DNA of 7,748 nucleotides from Dehalococcoidia bacterium (GTDB taxonomy: Bacteria; Chloroflexota; Dehalococcoidia; UBA6926), in contig JAAXGS010000007.1 in assembly GCA_012271225.1 (NCBI GenBank), forward strand, positions 1,850-9,597, read 5' to 3'. The translations under genes and the position numbers were made by a program. Under the pieces are notes generated by a model. The model was not told the DNA's origin. It ran no database searches and was given only the letters and a program-made list of their open reading frames with translations. Shown here one piece after another: positions 1 through 6,227 of this stretch. Every line of letters starts with the position of its first letter. Position 1 is the stretch's first letter.

Positions 1-29
1 TGGACTTTCTTCAGGTGGAAAAGCTGTAA
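1..29 (+). CDS. nusG: Transcription termination/antitermination protein NusG, C-terminal end (partial)
   Basis: Only the last eight whole codons are present, read from base 3 and ending at TAA 27-29: DFLQVEKL. This matches the very conserved end of NusG (E. coli ends DFSQVEKA), which closes the KOW domain. NusG binds RNA polymerase and couples it to Rho or the ribosome. The position, 57 bases upstream of rplK, is where nusG sits in most bacteria. The 5' part lies outside the window. The identification rests on a short peptide plus strong synteny. Confidence 0.85.
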
Positions 30-86
30 ACGCGCAACGGAACGCGAGCAAAAGGGGCCCGGCCCCGTGGTGGATTCAGGACAGAC
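30..86 (+). promoter_or_regulatory. nusG-rplK intergenic region with two short hairpins
   Basis: The 57-base gap contains a GC-rich hairpin GGGGC-CCG-GCCCC (54-66) and a weaker CGCG...CGCG pairing (31-46). It ends in a modest Shine-Dalgarno, CAGGA (77-81), before the rplK ATG. In E. coli, L1 represses the L11-L1 mRNA by binding near the rplK start, so an L1 target site here is possible. I cannot match the L1 recognition loop by eye. No T-tract follows the stem, so it does not look like a full terminator. Confidence 0.3.
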
Positions 87-512
87 ATGGCACGCAAGGT
101 TCGGTCAGTGGTGCGCCTGCAGATACAGGCAGGCAAGGCGACGCCCGCGCCGCCCGTCGGCACGGCGCTCGGCCCGCACGGCGTCAATATCATGGGATTC
201 GTCAAGGAATACAACGCCCGCACCGCGGATCAGACCGGCAACATCATCCCCGTTGACATCACCATCTATGAGGATCGATCGTTCACCTTTGTTACACGGA
301 CGCCGCCCGCGTCTGATCTCCTGCGCAAGGCCGCCGGCATTGAGAAGGGCAGTTCTGACGTGAGAACGGAGCGCGTCGCCACAATCTCCCGGGACAGGAT
401 TCGGGAAATCGCCCGGCTGAAACTGGTTGATCTGAATACGGACAACCTTGAAGCCGCCATGCAGATGGTCGCGGGCTCCGCCCGCAGCATGGGCATAGAC
501 ATCACGGACTGA
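87..512 (+). CDS. rplK: Large ribosomal subunit protein L11
   Basis: Encodes 141 residues, the usual length of bacterial L11. L11 forms the base of the GTPase-associated stalk on 23S rRNA helices 43/44, where elongation factors act and thiostrepton binds. The N-terminal domain (residues 1-70) carries AGKATPAPPVG, GVNIMGFVKEYN, IIPVDITIYEDRSFTF and TKTPP-like TRTPPAS. The C-terminal RNA-binding domain (about 75-141) carries KAAGIEKGS, EIARLKLVDLN and the closing MVAGSARSMGI. The start ATG follows CAGGA by five bases and matches the family N-terminus (MA.KV). The stop is followed after 17 bases by rplA. One oddity is that the nearly invariant GPALGQ loop reads GTALGP (residues 25-30), next to the prolines at which thiostrepton resistance arises. 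Confidence 0.98.
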   Translation: MARKVRSVVRLQIQAGKATPAPPVGTALGPHGVNIMGFVKEYNARTADQTGNIIPVDITIYEDRSFTFVTRTPPASDLLRKAAGIEKGSSDVRTERVATISRDRIREIARLKLVDLNTDNLEAAMQMVAGSARSMGIDITD

Positions 513-529
513 GGAACGGACTGCCACCC

Positions 530-1246
530 ATGCCCAAACACAGCAAGCGCTACGGCGCAGCCGCAGAGCCCGTCGAGCATCTCCAATTCTATGATCCGGA
601 CACCGCCCTGGATATGGTGAGGAGTTCCGCCACGGCGAAGTTTGATGAGACCGTTGAGCTGCATGTGCGGCTCAACGTCGATCCGCGTCAGGCGGATCAG
701 CAGGTGCGGGGCGTGGCTCTCCTGCCGCACGGCCTTGGCAAGCCCATCCGCGTGCTGGTCTTTGCGCAGGGCGAGGGTGAGCGGCTTGCGCGTGAGGCCG
801 GCGCGGACTTCGTGGGGTCTGATGACCTGATTGAACGCATTGAGGGCGGTTGGATTGAGTTTGATGTTGCGCTGGCGACGCCGGAGATCATGGGGCGCAT
901 CGCGCGGCTTGGCCGCGTTCTGGGCCGACGCGGCCTCATGCCAAGCCCCCGCGGCAACACAGTTGTGCAGCCGCAGGACCTGCCGCGCGCCATCGATGAG
1001 GCGAGAAAGGGCCGTGTCGAGTTTCGTCTTGACCGGACGGGCATCATTCACAGCCCCATCGGCAAGGCGAGCTTTGCCGCTGAGAACCTGAAGGGCAATC
1101 TGGCGGCGCTGGTCAGCGCGATCACGCAGGCGCGCCCGGAGGCCGTCCGCGGCCAGTTTATTCGGAGCGTCACCGTGGCGAGTTCCATGGGGCCGGGCAT
1201 CCGCATTGACCCAATCGCCGCCGGCGCGCTGCAGCCCGCGGATTAG
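530..1246 (+). CDS. rplA: Large ribosomal subunit protein L1
   Basis: Encodes 238 residues, within the usual 225-240. L1 forms the mobile stalk on 23S rRNA that helps release deacylated tRNA. In many bacteria it also represses its own operon by binding the mRNA. Visible signatures are the basic N-terminus MPKHSKRY, the LPHGLGK segment (65-71), the FDVALATPEIMG strand (111-122), the GRRGLMP signature (132-138), the KGRVEFRLDRTGIIHSPIGK block (160-179) and the SSMGPGIRID C-terminal motif (218-227). GAGGA (511-515) overlaps the end of rplK and lies 14 bases before the ATG, a long spacing. The conserved GPRGLMPNPK stretch reads GRRGLMPSPR, a mild departure. Cotranscription with rplK is inferred from the 17-base gap. 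Confidence 0.97.
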   Translation: MPKHSKRYGAAAEPVEHLQFYDPDTALDMVRSSATAKFDETVELHVRLNVDPRQADQQVRGVALLPHGLGKPIRVLVFAQGEGERLAREAGADFVGSDDLIERIEGGWIEFDVALATPEIMGRIARLGRVLGRRGLMPSPRGNTVVQPQDLPRAIDEARKGRVEFRLDRTGIIHSPIGKASFAAENLKGNLAALVSAITQARPEAVRGQFIRSVTVASSMGPGIRIDPIAAGALQPAD

Positions 1247-1277
1247 TTGAACACACCCGCCAAAGGACGGACGCGCC

Positions 1278-1808
1278 ATGCCAGCCCTGAAGAAAGTTGA
1301 ACAGGTTGAGGATCTGACCGGTTTCCTGGACGGGGCGTCACTGGTCATCGGCGCCGGCCATGCCGGACTGACCGTGCAGGAGATGGAGGGCCTGCGCCGC
1401 GCGCTGCGGATTAATGACACGCGCTACCGCATCGTCAAGAATCGGCTTGCGCTCCGCGCCGCCGAGGCGCTTGGGCAGGGGGACGAGATTGGGCGCCTGC
1501 TCGACGGCTCCGTTGGCCTGATCGTCACCCGTGAGGATCCAATGCCCGTGATCCAGGCCCTCACGGGATATGTGAGATCGAACCGGCTCCAGTTGCGCAT
1601 CACCAACGCCGTGCTGGACAGGCGCGTTGTGGCGGCATCGGAGTTGGAGCGCATCGCCGCGCTTCCGCCGCGGGAGGTCCTGCTGGCGCAGATCATGGGC
1701 GCGATGAACGGCGTGAGCCAGCGGCTGGTGAGCGTGCTGCACACACACCTGGGCAGTATTGTGAATGTTCTGGATCAGAGACGAAGACAGCTGGAAGAGA
1801 GGAGTTGA
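1278..1808 (+). CDS. rplJ: Large ribosomal subunit protein L10
   Basis: Encodes 176 residues, slightly longer than E. coli L10 (165). L10 anchors the L7/L12 dimers to the ribosome beside L11. The N-terminal rRNA-binding domain shows the family pattern GLTVQEMEGLRRALR followed by YRIVKNRLALRAAE (about residues 30-63), then GSVGLIVTREDP and the ALPPREVLLAQIMGAMN segment (128-144). The C-terminal helix (about 145-176, VSQRLVSVLHTHLGSIVNVL) is the L12-dimer docking helix. AAAGGA (1262-1267) precedes the ATG by ten bases. The stop lies four bases before the rplL ATG, and the rplL ribosome-binding site is inside this gene's last codons. The 31-base gap upstream leaves no room for a classical long L10 leader. 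Confidence 0.97.
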   Translation: MPALKKVEQVEDLTGFLDGASLVIGAGHAGLTVQEMEGLRRALRINDTRYRIVKNRLALRAAEALGQGDEIGRLLDGSVGLIVTREDPMPVIQALTGYVRSNRLQLRITNAVLDRRVVAASELERIAALPPREVLLAQIMGAMNGVSQRLVSVLHTHLGSIVNVLDQRRRQLEERS

Positions 1809-1812
1809 GGAG

Positions 1813-2205
1813 ATGGCGACAAAGGATGAGATTGTTTCCGCGATTGAGGGCATGTCCGTCCTTGACCTTGCCGATCTGGTAAAGGAACTTGAGCAGAGGC
1901 TTGGCGTGACGGCCGCGGCGCCGGTTGCTGTTGCGGCCGCTCCCGCTGCCGGCGGAACGGCGGAAGCCGCCGCGCCCGCGGAAGAGGAGAAGTTTGAGTT
2001 CACCGTGACGCTCAAGGACATCGGCCCCAACAAGATTGAGGTCATCAAGGCGGTTCGTGAACTGGTGCCCGGCCTTGGCCTGAAGGAGGCGAAGGAACTG
2101 GTGGAGTCCGCGCCCACGGCCATCAAGGAGAACATCGCCAAGGACGAGTCCGACACCATCAAGTCCAAGCTTGAGGGCGCCGGCGCGGTGATCGACATCA
2201 CCTAA
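1813..2205 (+). CDS. rplL: Large ribosomal subunit protein L7/L12
   Basis: Encodes 130 residues. L7/L12 is the multicopy stalk protein that recruits and activates the translational GTPases. The N-terminal dimerisation domain (1-35) ends at ELEQRLGV. An Ala/Pro-rich flexible hinge (about 36-60) follows. The globular domain has KFEFTVTLKDIGPNKIEVIKAVRE and GLGLKEAKELVESAP, the factor-binding helices. I chose ATG 1813 because the family begins MA.KDEIV.AIEGM. An upstream in-frame extension would overlap rplJ and has no family counterpart. AGAGGAG (1798-1804) lies eight bases before the ATG, a strong site fitting the need for extra L12 copies. A hydrophobic VIDIT end replaces the more usual KVE.K end. 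Confidence 0.97.
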   Translation: MATKDEIVSAIEGMSVLDLADLVKELEQRLGVTAAAPVAVAAAPAAGGTAEAAAPAEEEKFEFTVTLKDIGPNKIEVIKAVRELVPGLGLKEAKELVESAPTAIKENIAKDESDTIKSKLEGAGAVIDIT

Positions 2206-2252
2206 GACCGCCGCGTCCTGACGGCGAAACCACTCCTGTCCCACGTGAAAAC

Positions 2253-2291
2253 GCGCGTCTGCCCGCCGTTGATACCGGCGGGCGGATGCGC
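2253..2291 (+). terminator. Strong 16-bp hairpin after rplL
   Basis: Bases 2253-2268 pair with 2276-2291 over 16 consecutive pairs, including two G-U pairs, around a seven-base loop (TTGATAC). A smaller CGCCG/CGGCG stem (2209-2213 with 2222-2226) precedes it. There is no run of T after the large stem, only ATGTCGCTTTGTGG, so it is not a textbook intrinsic terminator. It could terminate weakly, protect the 3' end of the ribosomal-protein mRNA, or be a processing site like the one between rplL and rpoB in E. coli. Confidence 0.55.
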
Positions 2292-2341
2292 ATGTCGCTT
2301 TGTGGCGAGATCTGCGCGTTTGAGCCAGCGACACATGATCG

Positions 2342-3088
2342 ATGGGCGCGATGACTGAGGCTCAACCGGCTGAGGATCGCTTCGCCGACTACTCGGCCGG
2401 CCTGCGCATCCGTGATGTTCCAACGGGTGATCGCCCCCGTGAGCGTCTGCGGGATCAGGGCGCGCAAGCCCTGAGCAACTCTGAGCTCCTTGCGATCCTG
2501 CTGCGGGTTGGACGGCGGAATGAGAGCGCCGTGACCATGGCAACGCGCCTGCTTCAGAACGGATTGAAAGGTCTGCAGCAGGCGGCGTTTGATGAGCTTG
2601 CGGGTCAGCCCGGTCTGGGCATGGCGAAAGCGGCCCAGATCAAGGCTGCGCTGGAACTGGGGCGGCGTCTGCAGGCGGAAGCCCCGGAAACGCGCCCCGC
2701 CATCACGGGCCCGGAGGACGTCTACACCATCGTTGGCGCGGAGATGGTCTTTCTGGAGCATGAGGAGCTGCGCGTCCTGGTTCTGGACTCCCGAAACCGG
2801 GTTGTCCACATCGAGACGCTTTATCGAGGGACGGCCAATTCGTCACACGTGCGCACGGCGGAGGTCTTTCGGGAGGCCGTGCGGCGCAATCAGCCGCAGA
2901 TCATCGTTGTGCACAATCACCCGTCCGGAGACCCCACGCCCAGCGCGGATGATGTGCGCGCCACGCGGTTCATGGCGGAGGCCGGAAAAACGCTGGAGAT
3001 CGAGGTTCTGGACCACATCGTTGTCGCGCACAATCAGGGAAGGCGCTTTGTCAGCATGCGGGACTCACGGCTTGGCTTTGACGCCTGA
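2342..3088 (+). CDS. radC: RadC family protein (JAB/MPN metalloprotease fold)
   Basis: Encodes 248 residues, close to the usual 220-230 plus a short N-terminal extension. The N-terminal UPF0758 part has RPRERLRDQGAQALSNSELL (31-50), and a helix-hairpin-helix follows at GLGMAKAAQIKAALELGRR (91-109). The C-terminal JAB domain carries the metal-binding signature HNHPSGDPTPSADD (191-204), in which both His and the final Asp are present, with the candidate catalytic Glu at 141 or 142. RadC was named for DNA repair, but its biochemical role remains unsettled. ATG 2342 and ATG 2351 are both possible starts, and neither has a clear Shine-Dalgarno. An in-frame TGA at 2336 rules out a longer form. It occupies the place after rplL often taken by rpoB and lies tail to tail with the next gene. 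Confidence 0.95.
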   Translation: MGAMTEAQPAEDRFADYSAGLRIRDVPTGDRPRERLRDQGAQALSNSELLAILLRVGRRNESAVTMATRLLQNGLKGLQQAAFDELAGQPGLGMAKAAQIKAALELGRRLQAEAPETRPAITGPEDVYTIVGAEMVFLEHEELRVLVLDSRNRVVHIETLYRGTANSSHVRTAEVFREAVRRNQPQIIVVHNHPSGDPTPSADDVRATRFMAEAGKTLEIEVLDHIVVAHNQGRRFVSMRDSRLGFDA

Positions 3089-3142
3089 CCGCGCGTCCTT
3101 TCCTGCGATGGCGCCGCCCCGCGCATGGGGGCGCAGCGTTAG
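3089..3142. other. Convergent gap between radC and the AI-2E gene, short hairpin
   Basis: This 54-base gap separates two converging genes. CGCCCC (3115-3120) can pair with GGGGCG (3128-3133) around a seven-base loop. The stem is only six pairs and has no T-tract on either side. It may slow both transcripts, but I would not call it a confident terminator. Confidence 0.25.
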
Positions 3143-4441
3143 CTAGCGTGAGATCAGGCTGCGAATCGTCGCCAGAATCCGCTTTGAACTGTTGGATAGC
3201 GCCGCCGTCCCGTTCACCGTCGCAGCGTTGTTTGTCCTGACTGCGGCCAACTGTGGCTGCGCATCCACCTCAACATCCTGCGGCGGGCTTTCTGCATCGA
3301 TCACGGACTCCACGTCGATGGCCTCTTCGTCCGTCGGCCGCGGCGCGCTGATCTCACCCCACGCGAAGATCAGCGAGTAGATGAAGCCGGCGACGGGCAC
3401 GCCAAGCATCGCGCCCCATGGCCCCGCGAAGCGCGTGCCCAGCACAACGGCCAGCAGGACAAAGAAGCCGGGCATGCGCACCGCCTTGCCGTAGACACGC
3501 GGCAGCACAAAATTGTTCATGAACAGGCTCCAGGAAATGAGCGCCACTGCCACGACGATGGCCGTCGTGACGGAGCCGGTGAGCAGGGCAATGGTGATTG
3601 GGATGCCGATTGCGACAAACTCGCCAATGATGGGCACCAACTGAATCAGGCCGGCGCTGATGCCGATGGGAAGGGCGAACGGGAGGCCCGCCGCCAGCAT
3701 CGTCGTCGTAATCGCGGCCGAATACAGCCCGACAACGATGGAAATCCCCTTCAGGTAGGAGAAGAAGGTCTGGTCAAGGTGTCGCAGAACCGTCGACGCA
3801 CGCTCATGGTACTCAGCGGGCAGGATGCGGAAGAACAGGCTGAGAAGCTGATCCTTCTCAACGGTCATGTAGACGGAGAGCGAGATGCAGAAGACGGTCT
3901 GGATGAAGATGTTTGTCGTGCTGCTGACGATGCCCAGCGCGTTGTCCTGCACCCACGCGCCAATCGCACTGCCAATCGCCGCGAAGGGGTTGACGTCCGG
4001 GGTCTCGCCGCCGCCGCCCGCGTCGCGCAGGGAATCAAGAAAGTTGTTGACGGAGGAGAGAATCCCGGAGAGACGCACCGCATAGTCCGGCAGATCCTCC
4101 GACAGGTCGACGGTCTGGGCGATTGTGACCGGCACCAAAAGCGCGATGAGCAGGATGACGGGCAGCAGGATGAGGAGATACGCGAGGGGAATGGCCGCCC
4201 ACGTTGGCCGCGGCACATAGACGGTGATGACGTTGCTCAGACGCCGGACGGCCGCGGAGAGAATCCACGCGAGGAATATCAGAAGCAGGACATCAAAGAC
4301 CAGATAGAACAGATCGGTGACGCCCCGCACCAGGTAGAGGCCGGCGGCAAGCGCGATGATGCCGATGGCCAGCCGCAGGCCGAGCGATCCGGCGAGGTTG
4401 CCGAACTCGCTGCCTCGATTCCCCGGCGCTCTCTGTCGCAT
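3143..4441 (-). CDS. AI-2E family transporter (PF01594-type permease)
   Basis: Encodes 432 residues from ATG 4439-4441, or 460 from ATG 4523-4525; residue numbers here count from the longer form. I prefer the shorter form. The first 28 residues are hydrophilic with no family counterpart, and the upstream start sits inside the likely promoter. Hydrophobic segments lie near 50-68, 72-94, 108-137, 203-221, 258-280, 283-316, 320-342 and 351-390. Between the third and fourth is a long soluble stretch (138-200) with a Gly run. Family signatures are LIQLVPIIGEFVAIGIP (293-309) and GPWGAMLGVPVAG (368-380). Members include the autoinducer-2 exporter TqsA and Na+/H+ antiporter-like proteins, so the substrate cannot be named. 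An 70-residue acidic, Asn/Ala-rich cytoplasmic tail ends in a basic SKRILATIRSLISR segment, which is longer than typical. Confidence 0.9.
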   Translation of the reverse strand: MRQRAPGNRGSEFGNLAGSLGLRLAIGIIALAAGLYLVRGVTDLFYLVFDVLLLIFLAWILSAAVRRLSNVITVYVPRPTWAAIPLAYLLILLPVILLIALLVPVTIAQTVDLSEDLPDYAVRLSGILSSVNNFLDSLRDAGGGGETPDVNPFAAIGSAIGAWVQDNALGIVSSTTNIFIQTVFCISLSVYMTVEKDQLLSLFFRILPAEYHERASTVLRHLDQTFFSYLKGISIVVGLYSAAITTTMLAAGLPFALPIGISAGLIQLVPIIGEFVAIGIPITIALLTGSVTTAIVVAVALISWSLFMNNFVLPRVYGKAVRMPGFFVLLAVVLGTRFAGPWGAMLGVPVAGFIYSLIFAWGEISAPRPTDEEAIDVESVIDAESPPQDVEVDAQPQLAAVRTNNAATVNGTAALSNSSKRILATIRSLISR

Positions 4442-4520
4442 ACCGCCCACTACATGCCGGGGCAGCCCGGCTGCCTCGAATGCGCGTGTACCATTACCCG
4501 CGGGACTCTGTTCCGCCCAT

Positions 4521-4541
4521 AGCATACAGTACTGATATGCT
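4521..4541. promoter_or_regulatory. Palindromic divergent promoter or operator between the AI-2E gene and plsY-like
   Basis: AGCATA (4521-4526) and TATGCT (4536-4541) are inverted copies flanking the self-complementary CAGTACTG, with one extra A. TATGCT resembles a -10 box (TA..-T match to TATAAT). On the + strand it is preceded by TGA, giving an extended -10 (TGn). The same hexamer occurs on the - strand. Neither strand has a good TTGACA at normal spacing. The + strand start would lie near 4548, giving a 50-base leader to plsY. The - strand start would lie near 4513, upstream of ATG 4441 but downstream of ATG 4525. The palindrome could equally be an operator. Confidence 0.45.
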
Positions 4542-4597
4542 CCAAAAAGGGCTGCGCGCGGCGGGCGCGCGCGCCTGGCCGGAGGGATTCGACAAGA

Positions 4598-5266
4598 ATG
4601 GATGTCGCCGCGCGGCTCATTGGTATCTTCGCAATCACATACGTTATCGGCGCGTTGCCGACGGCGGTGATCGCGTCACGCCTCGTCGCGGGAATCGATG
4701 TGCGTGAACTGGGCACGCGCAACCCCGGCGCCGCCAACATCTTCCGGGAAGTTGATCCCAGGGTCGGGGTCATCGTGGCGATCATCGACATCTCAAAGGC
4801 GCTCATTCCGGTGCTCATTGTTGATCGCGCGCTGAATCTCGGCCCTTCCGGCGCAACCACGGCGGCGCTCGGCGCTCTGTGGGGTCATCAGTTCTCCGTG
4901 TTCCTGCGATTCCGGGGCGGGGCGGGGCTGGCGCCCGCGATGGGAGGCGTTGCCGGCCTGATGTTGGGGCCAACCCTGCTGGCGGCAATTGTTGGGCTGC
5001 CCATGCTGTTGCTGACGCGGAACATGGGGTGGACGGGCGGCGTGACCATGGGCGTTGCCTTTGTCATAACCGGATTGTTGGTCTGGACGGACGTGCCGTT
5101 CCCCGCCGTAGCGCGCGTCGAGGCCGCGGGGTATCTGTACGGCGGGGCGCTCATATCTCTTCTTCTTGCGCTGCACTTCTGGCGGCGGCGGCTTGGCGAG
5201 CTGCGCGCCGCTCGCGGCGCAGACGCCGCATGCGATGCCGCGTCGACCACGGAGGGCCAAAAATAA
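4598..5266 (+). CDS. PlsY-like glycerol-3-phosphate acyltransferase, divergent
   Basis: Encodes 222 residues in the PlsY (PF02660) family, usually about 200. PlsY is a membrane enzyme that moves an acyl group from acyl-phosphate to glycerol-3-phosphate, the first step of phospholipid synthesis. Hydrophobic segments lie near 5-28, 56-77, 112-138, 150-164 and 178-194. Motif 1 appears as ELGTRNPGAANIFR (37-50; usual form SGN.GATN..R). The D-K of the following helix is kept (DISK, 64-67). Motif 2 appears as GHQFSVFLRFRGGAG (96-110; usual form GH..PVFL.FKGGKG). The C-terminal motif 3 (HR.NI.RL..G.E) is not recognisable. GGAGGG (4581-4586) lies 11 bases before the ATG. The last 116 bases overlap the opposing gene. 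Catalysis is uncertain, so I withhold the gene symbol. Confidence 0.85.
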   Translation: MDVAARLIGIFAITYVIGALPTAVIASRLVAGIDVRELGTRNPGAANIFREVDPRVGVIVAIIDISKALIPVLIVDRALNLGPSGATTAALGALWGHQFSVFLRFRGGAGLAPAMGGVAGLMLGPTLLAAIVGLPMLLLTRNMGWTGGVTMGVAFVITGLLVWTDVPFPAVARVEAAGYLYGGALISLLLALHFWRRRLGELRAARGADAACDAASTTEGQK

Positions 5267-6191
5267 TCAGCGTGCCGATTGCGATAACGATTGGCGGAAT
5301 GAACAGGCCCATGTGGATGATGAGGCCGAAGGCCAGCGCCGATTCTTTGGGGACGCCGTAAAAGCCGAGAAACGCAACGGCGGCCGCCTCAAACGGACCG
5401 ATGCCGGACGGGAGACCGGGGAGGACTGCGCCGAGCGTCATTGTTCCAATGACGACGACGTAGATGACCCCAAAGAGCTGCCAGTCATTTGTATACCCCG
5501 CGAGCCGAATACCCTGATCGACCGCGACGATAAACGCGGCGAAGCCGAGTATCAGCCACTGCGTGAGTGTGACGGCCAGCACGGATATCAGCCGGCGCGG
5601 CTGCCCCACAAGATCCTGCCATGCGGCTGAGTACGTGCGGAAAATCGGGAACCTGTCAAAGAACGTGATCTTGTGCGTATAGAGTGAGATCGCGGCAACA
5701 ATGAGGACAAGCCCGATCAGCGGAAGGATGACCCATCTCAGATAGGCGGCGCCCTCCGCCCTGAAGATGGCAAAGCCGATGGCAAGGCTGCCAAGCGTGA
5801 CCACAAGGTCCGTCATCCGCCCCAGAATGATGGACGCGAGGACGACGCCCCGGTCATAGCCCTCCCGGAGGGAGACATAGCCGAACTGGATCGGCTCCGC
5901 TACAACCCTGATTGGCGCGAGGTTATTCAGGCCCTGCCCGGTGTTCTCCACAAAAAAGAGGAACGTGGGACGCGGCGCTTCCCTGTGAAAGAGCATGTGC
6001 CATCTGTATGCGCGGACGGCGTTGCTTGCCACAACGACGCCGAAGACGGGCGCCATCAGGACCCAGTTGAACTGTGAGAGCTGATTGAGCAGCTCCGGCC
6101 AGTCAACCCCCCGGACAATGAAGTACGCCACCCCCACGCCGAAGGCCACGCCGACGAGGATCCGGCCGTAGAGCCAGATTTGACGCAACAT
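5151..6191 (-). CDS. Lysylphosphatidylglycerol synthase membrane-domain family protein (PF03706 / UPF0104)
   Basis: Encodes 346 residues with about eight hydrophobic segments (near 8-27, 42-58, 114-145, 150-171, 200-224, 238-262, 268-292 and 294-312). Family signatures are NNLAPIRVVAEP (89-100) and LPGLPSGIGPFEA (257-269). This is the flippase-like half of MprF. The soluble aminoacyl-transferase half (DUF2156) is absent, so it should not be called an LPG synthase. Stand-alone members include AglD- and dolichol-phosphate-related proteins, and a role in moving lipids or lipid-linked molecules is plausible but unproven. The C-terminus (314-346) is an Arg/Ala-rich cytoplasmic tail ending EEEI, encoded within the overlap with the plsY-like gene. 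It lies 36 bases after the peptidase gene, so the two are probably co-transcribed. The Shine-Dalgarno is weak. Confidence 0.88.
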   Translation of the reverse strand: MLRQIWLYGRILVGVAFGVGVAYFIVRGVDWPELLNQLSQFNWVLMAPVFGVVVASNAVRAYRWHMLFHREAPRPTFLFFVENTGQGLNNLAPIRVVAEPIQFGYVSLREGYDRGVVLASIILGRMTDLVVTLGSLAIGFAIFRAEGAAYLRWVILPLIGLVLIVAAISLYTHKITFFDRFPIFRTYSAAWQDLVGQPRRLISVLAVTLTQWLILGFAAFIVAVDQGIRLAGYTNDWQLFGVIYVVVIGTMTLGAVLPGLPSGIGPFEAAAVAFLGFYGVPKESALAFGLIIHMGLFIPPIVIAIGTLIIFGPPWSTRHRMRRLRRERRAARQAAAARSAAQEEEI

Positions 6192-6227
6192 CTCTCTAAC
6201 TTTCTGTCCGGCCTCGTCGTCGGTCGT

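Noticed and set aside
266..1420. Long open frame on the - strand opposite rplK, rplA and rplJ
   Set aside because: It is fully antisense to three certain ribosomal protein genes, has no recognisable domain, and is expected by chance in GC-rich DNA.
1765..1812. Upstream in-frame extension of rplL
   Set aside because: It would overlap rplJ, lacks any L12 family counterpart, and the ATG at 1813 has a strong ribosome-binding site.
2335..2358. Seven-codon mini-frame overlapping the radC start
   Set aside because: Too short, no Shine-Dalgarno, and easily explained by chance. Translational coupling to radC cannot be shown.
3779..4522. 247-codon + strand open frame opposite the AI-2E gene
   Set aside because: The predicted protein is Arg/Asp/Gln-rich and without family features, while the opposite strand encodes a clear membrane permease.
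5151..6191. Calling the PF03706 protein a true lysylphosphatidylglycerol synthase (MprF)
   Set aside because: The C-terminal aminoacyl-transferase domain needed for that activity is absent.
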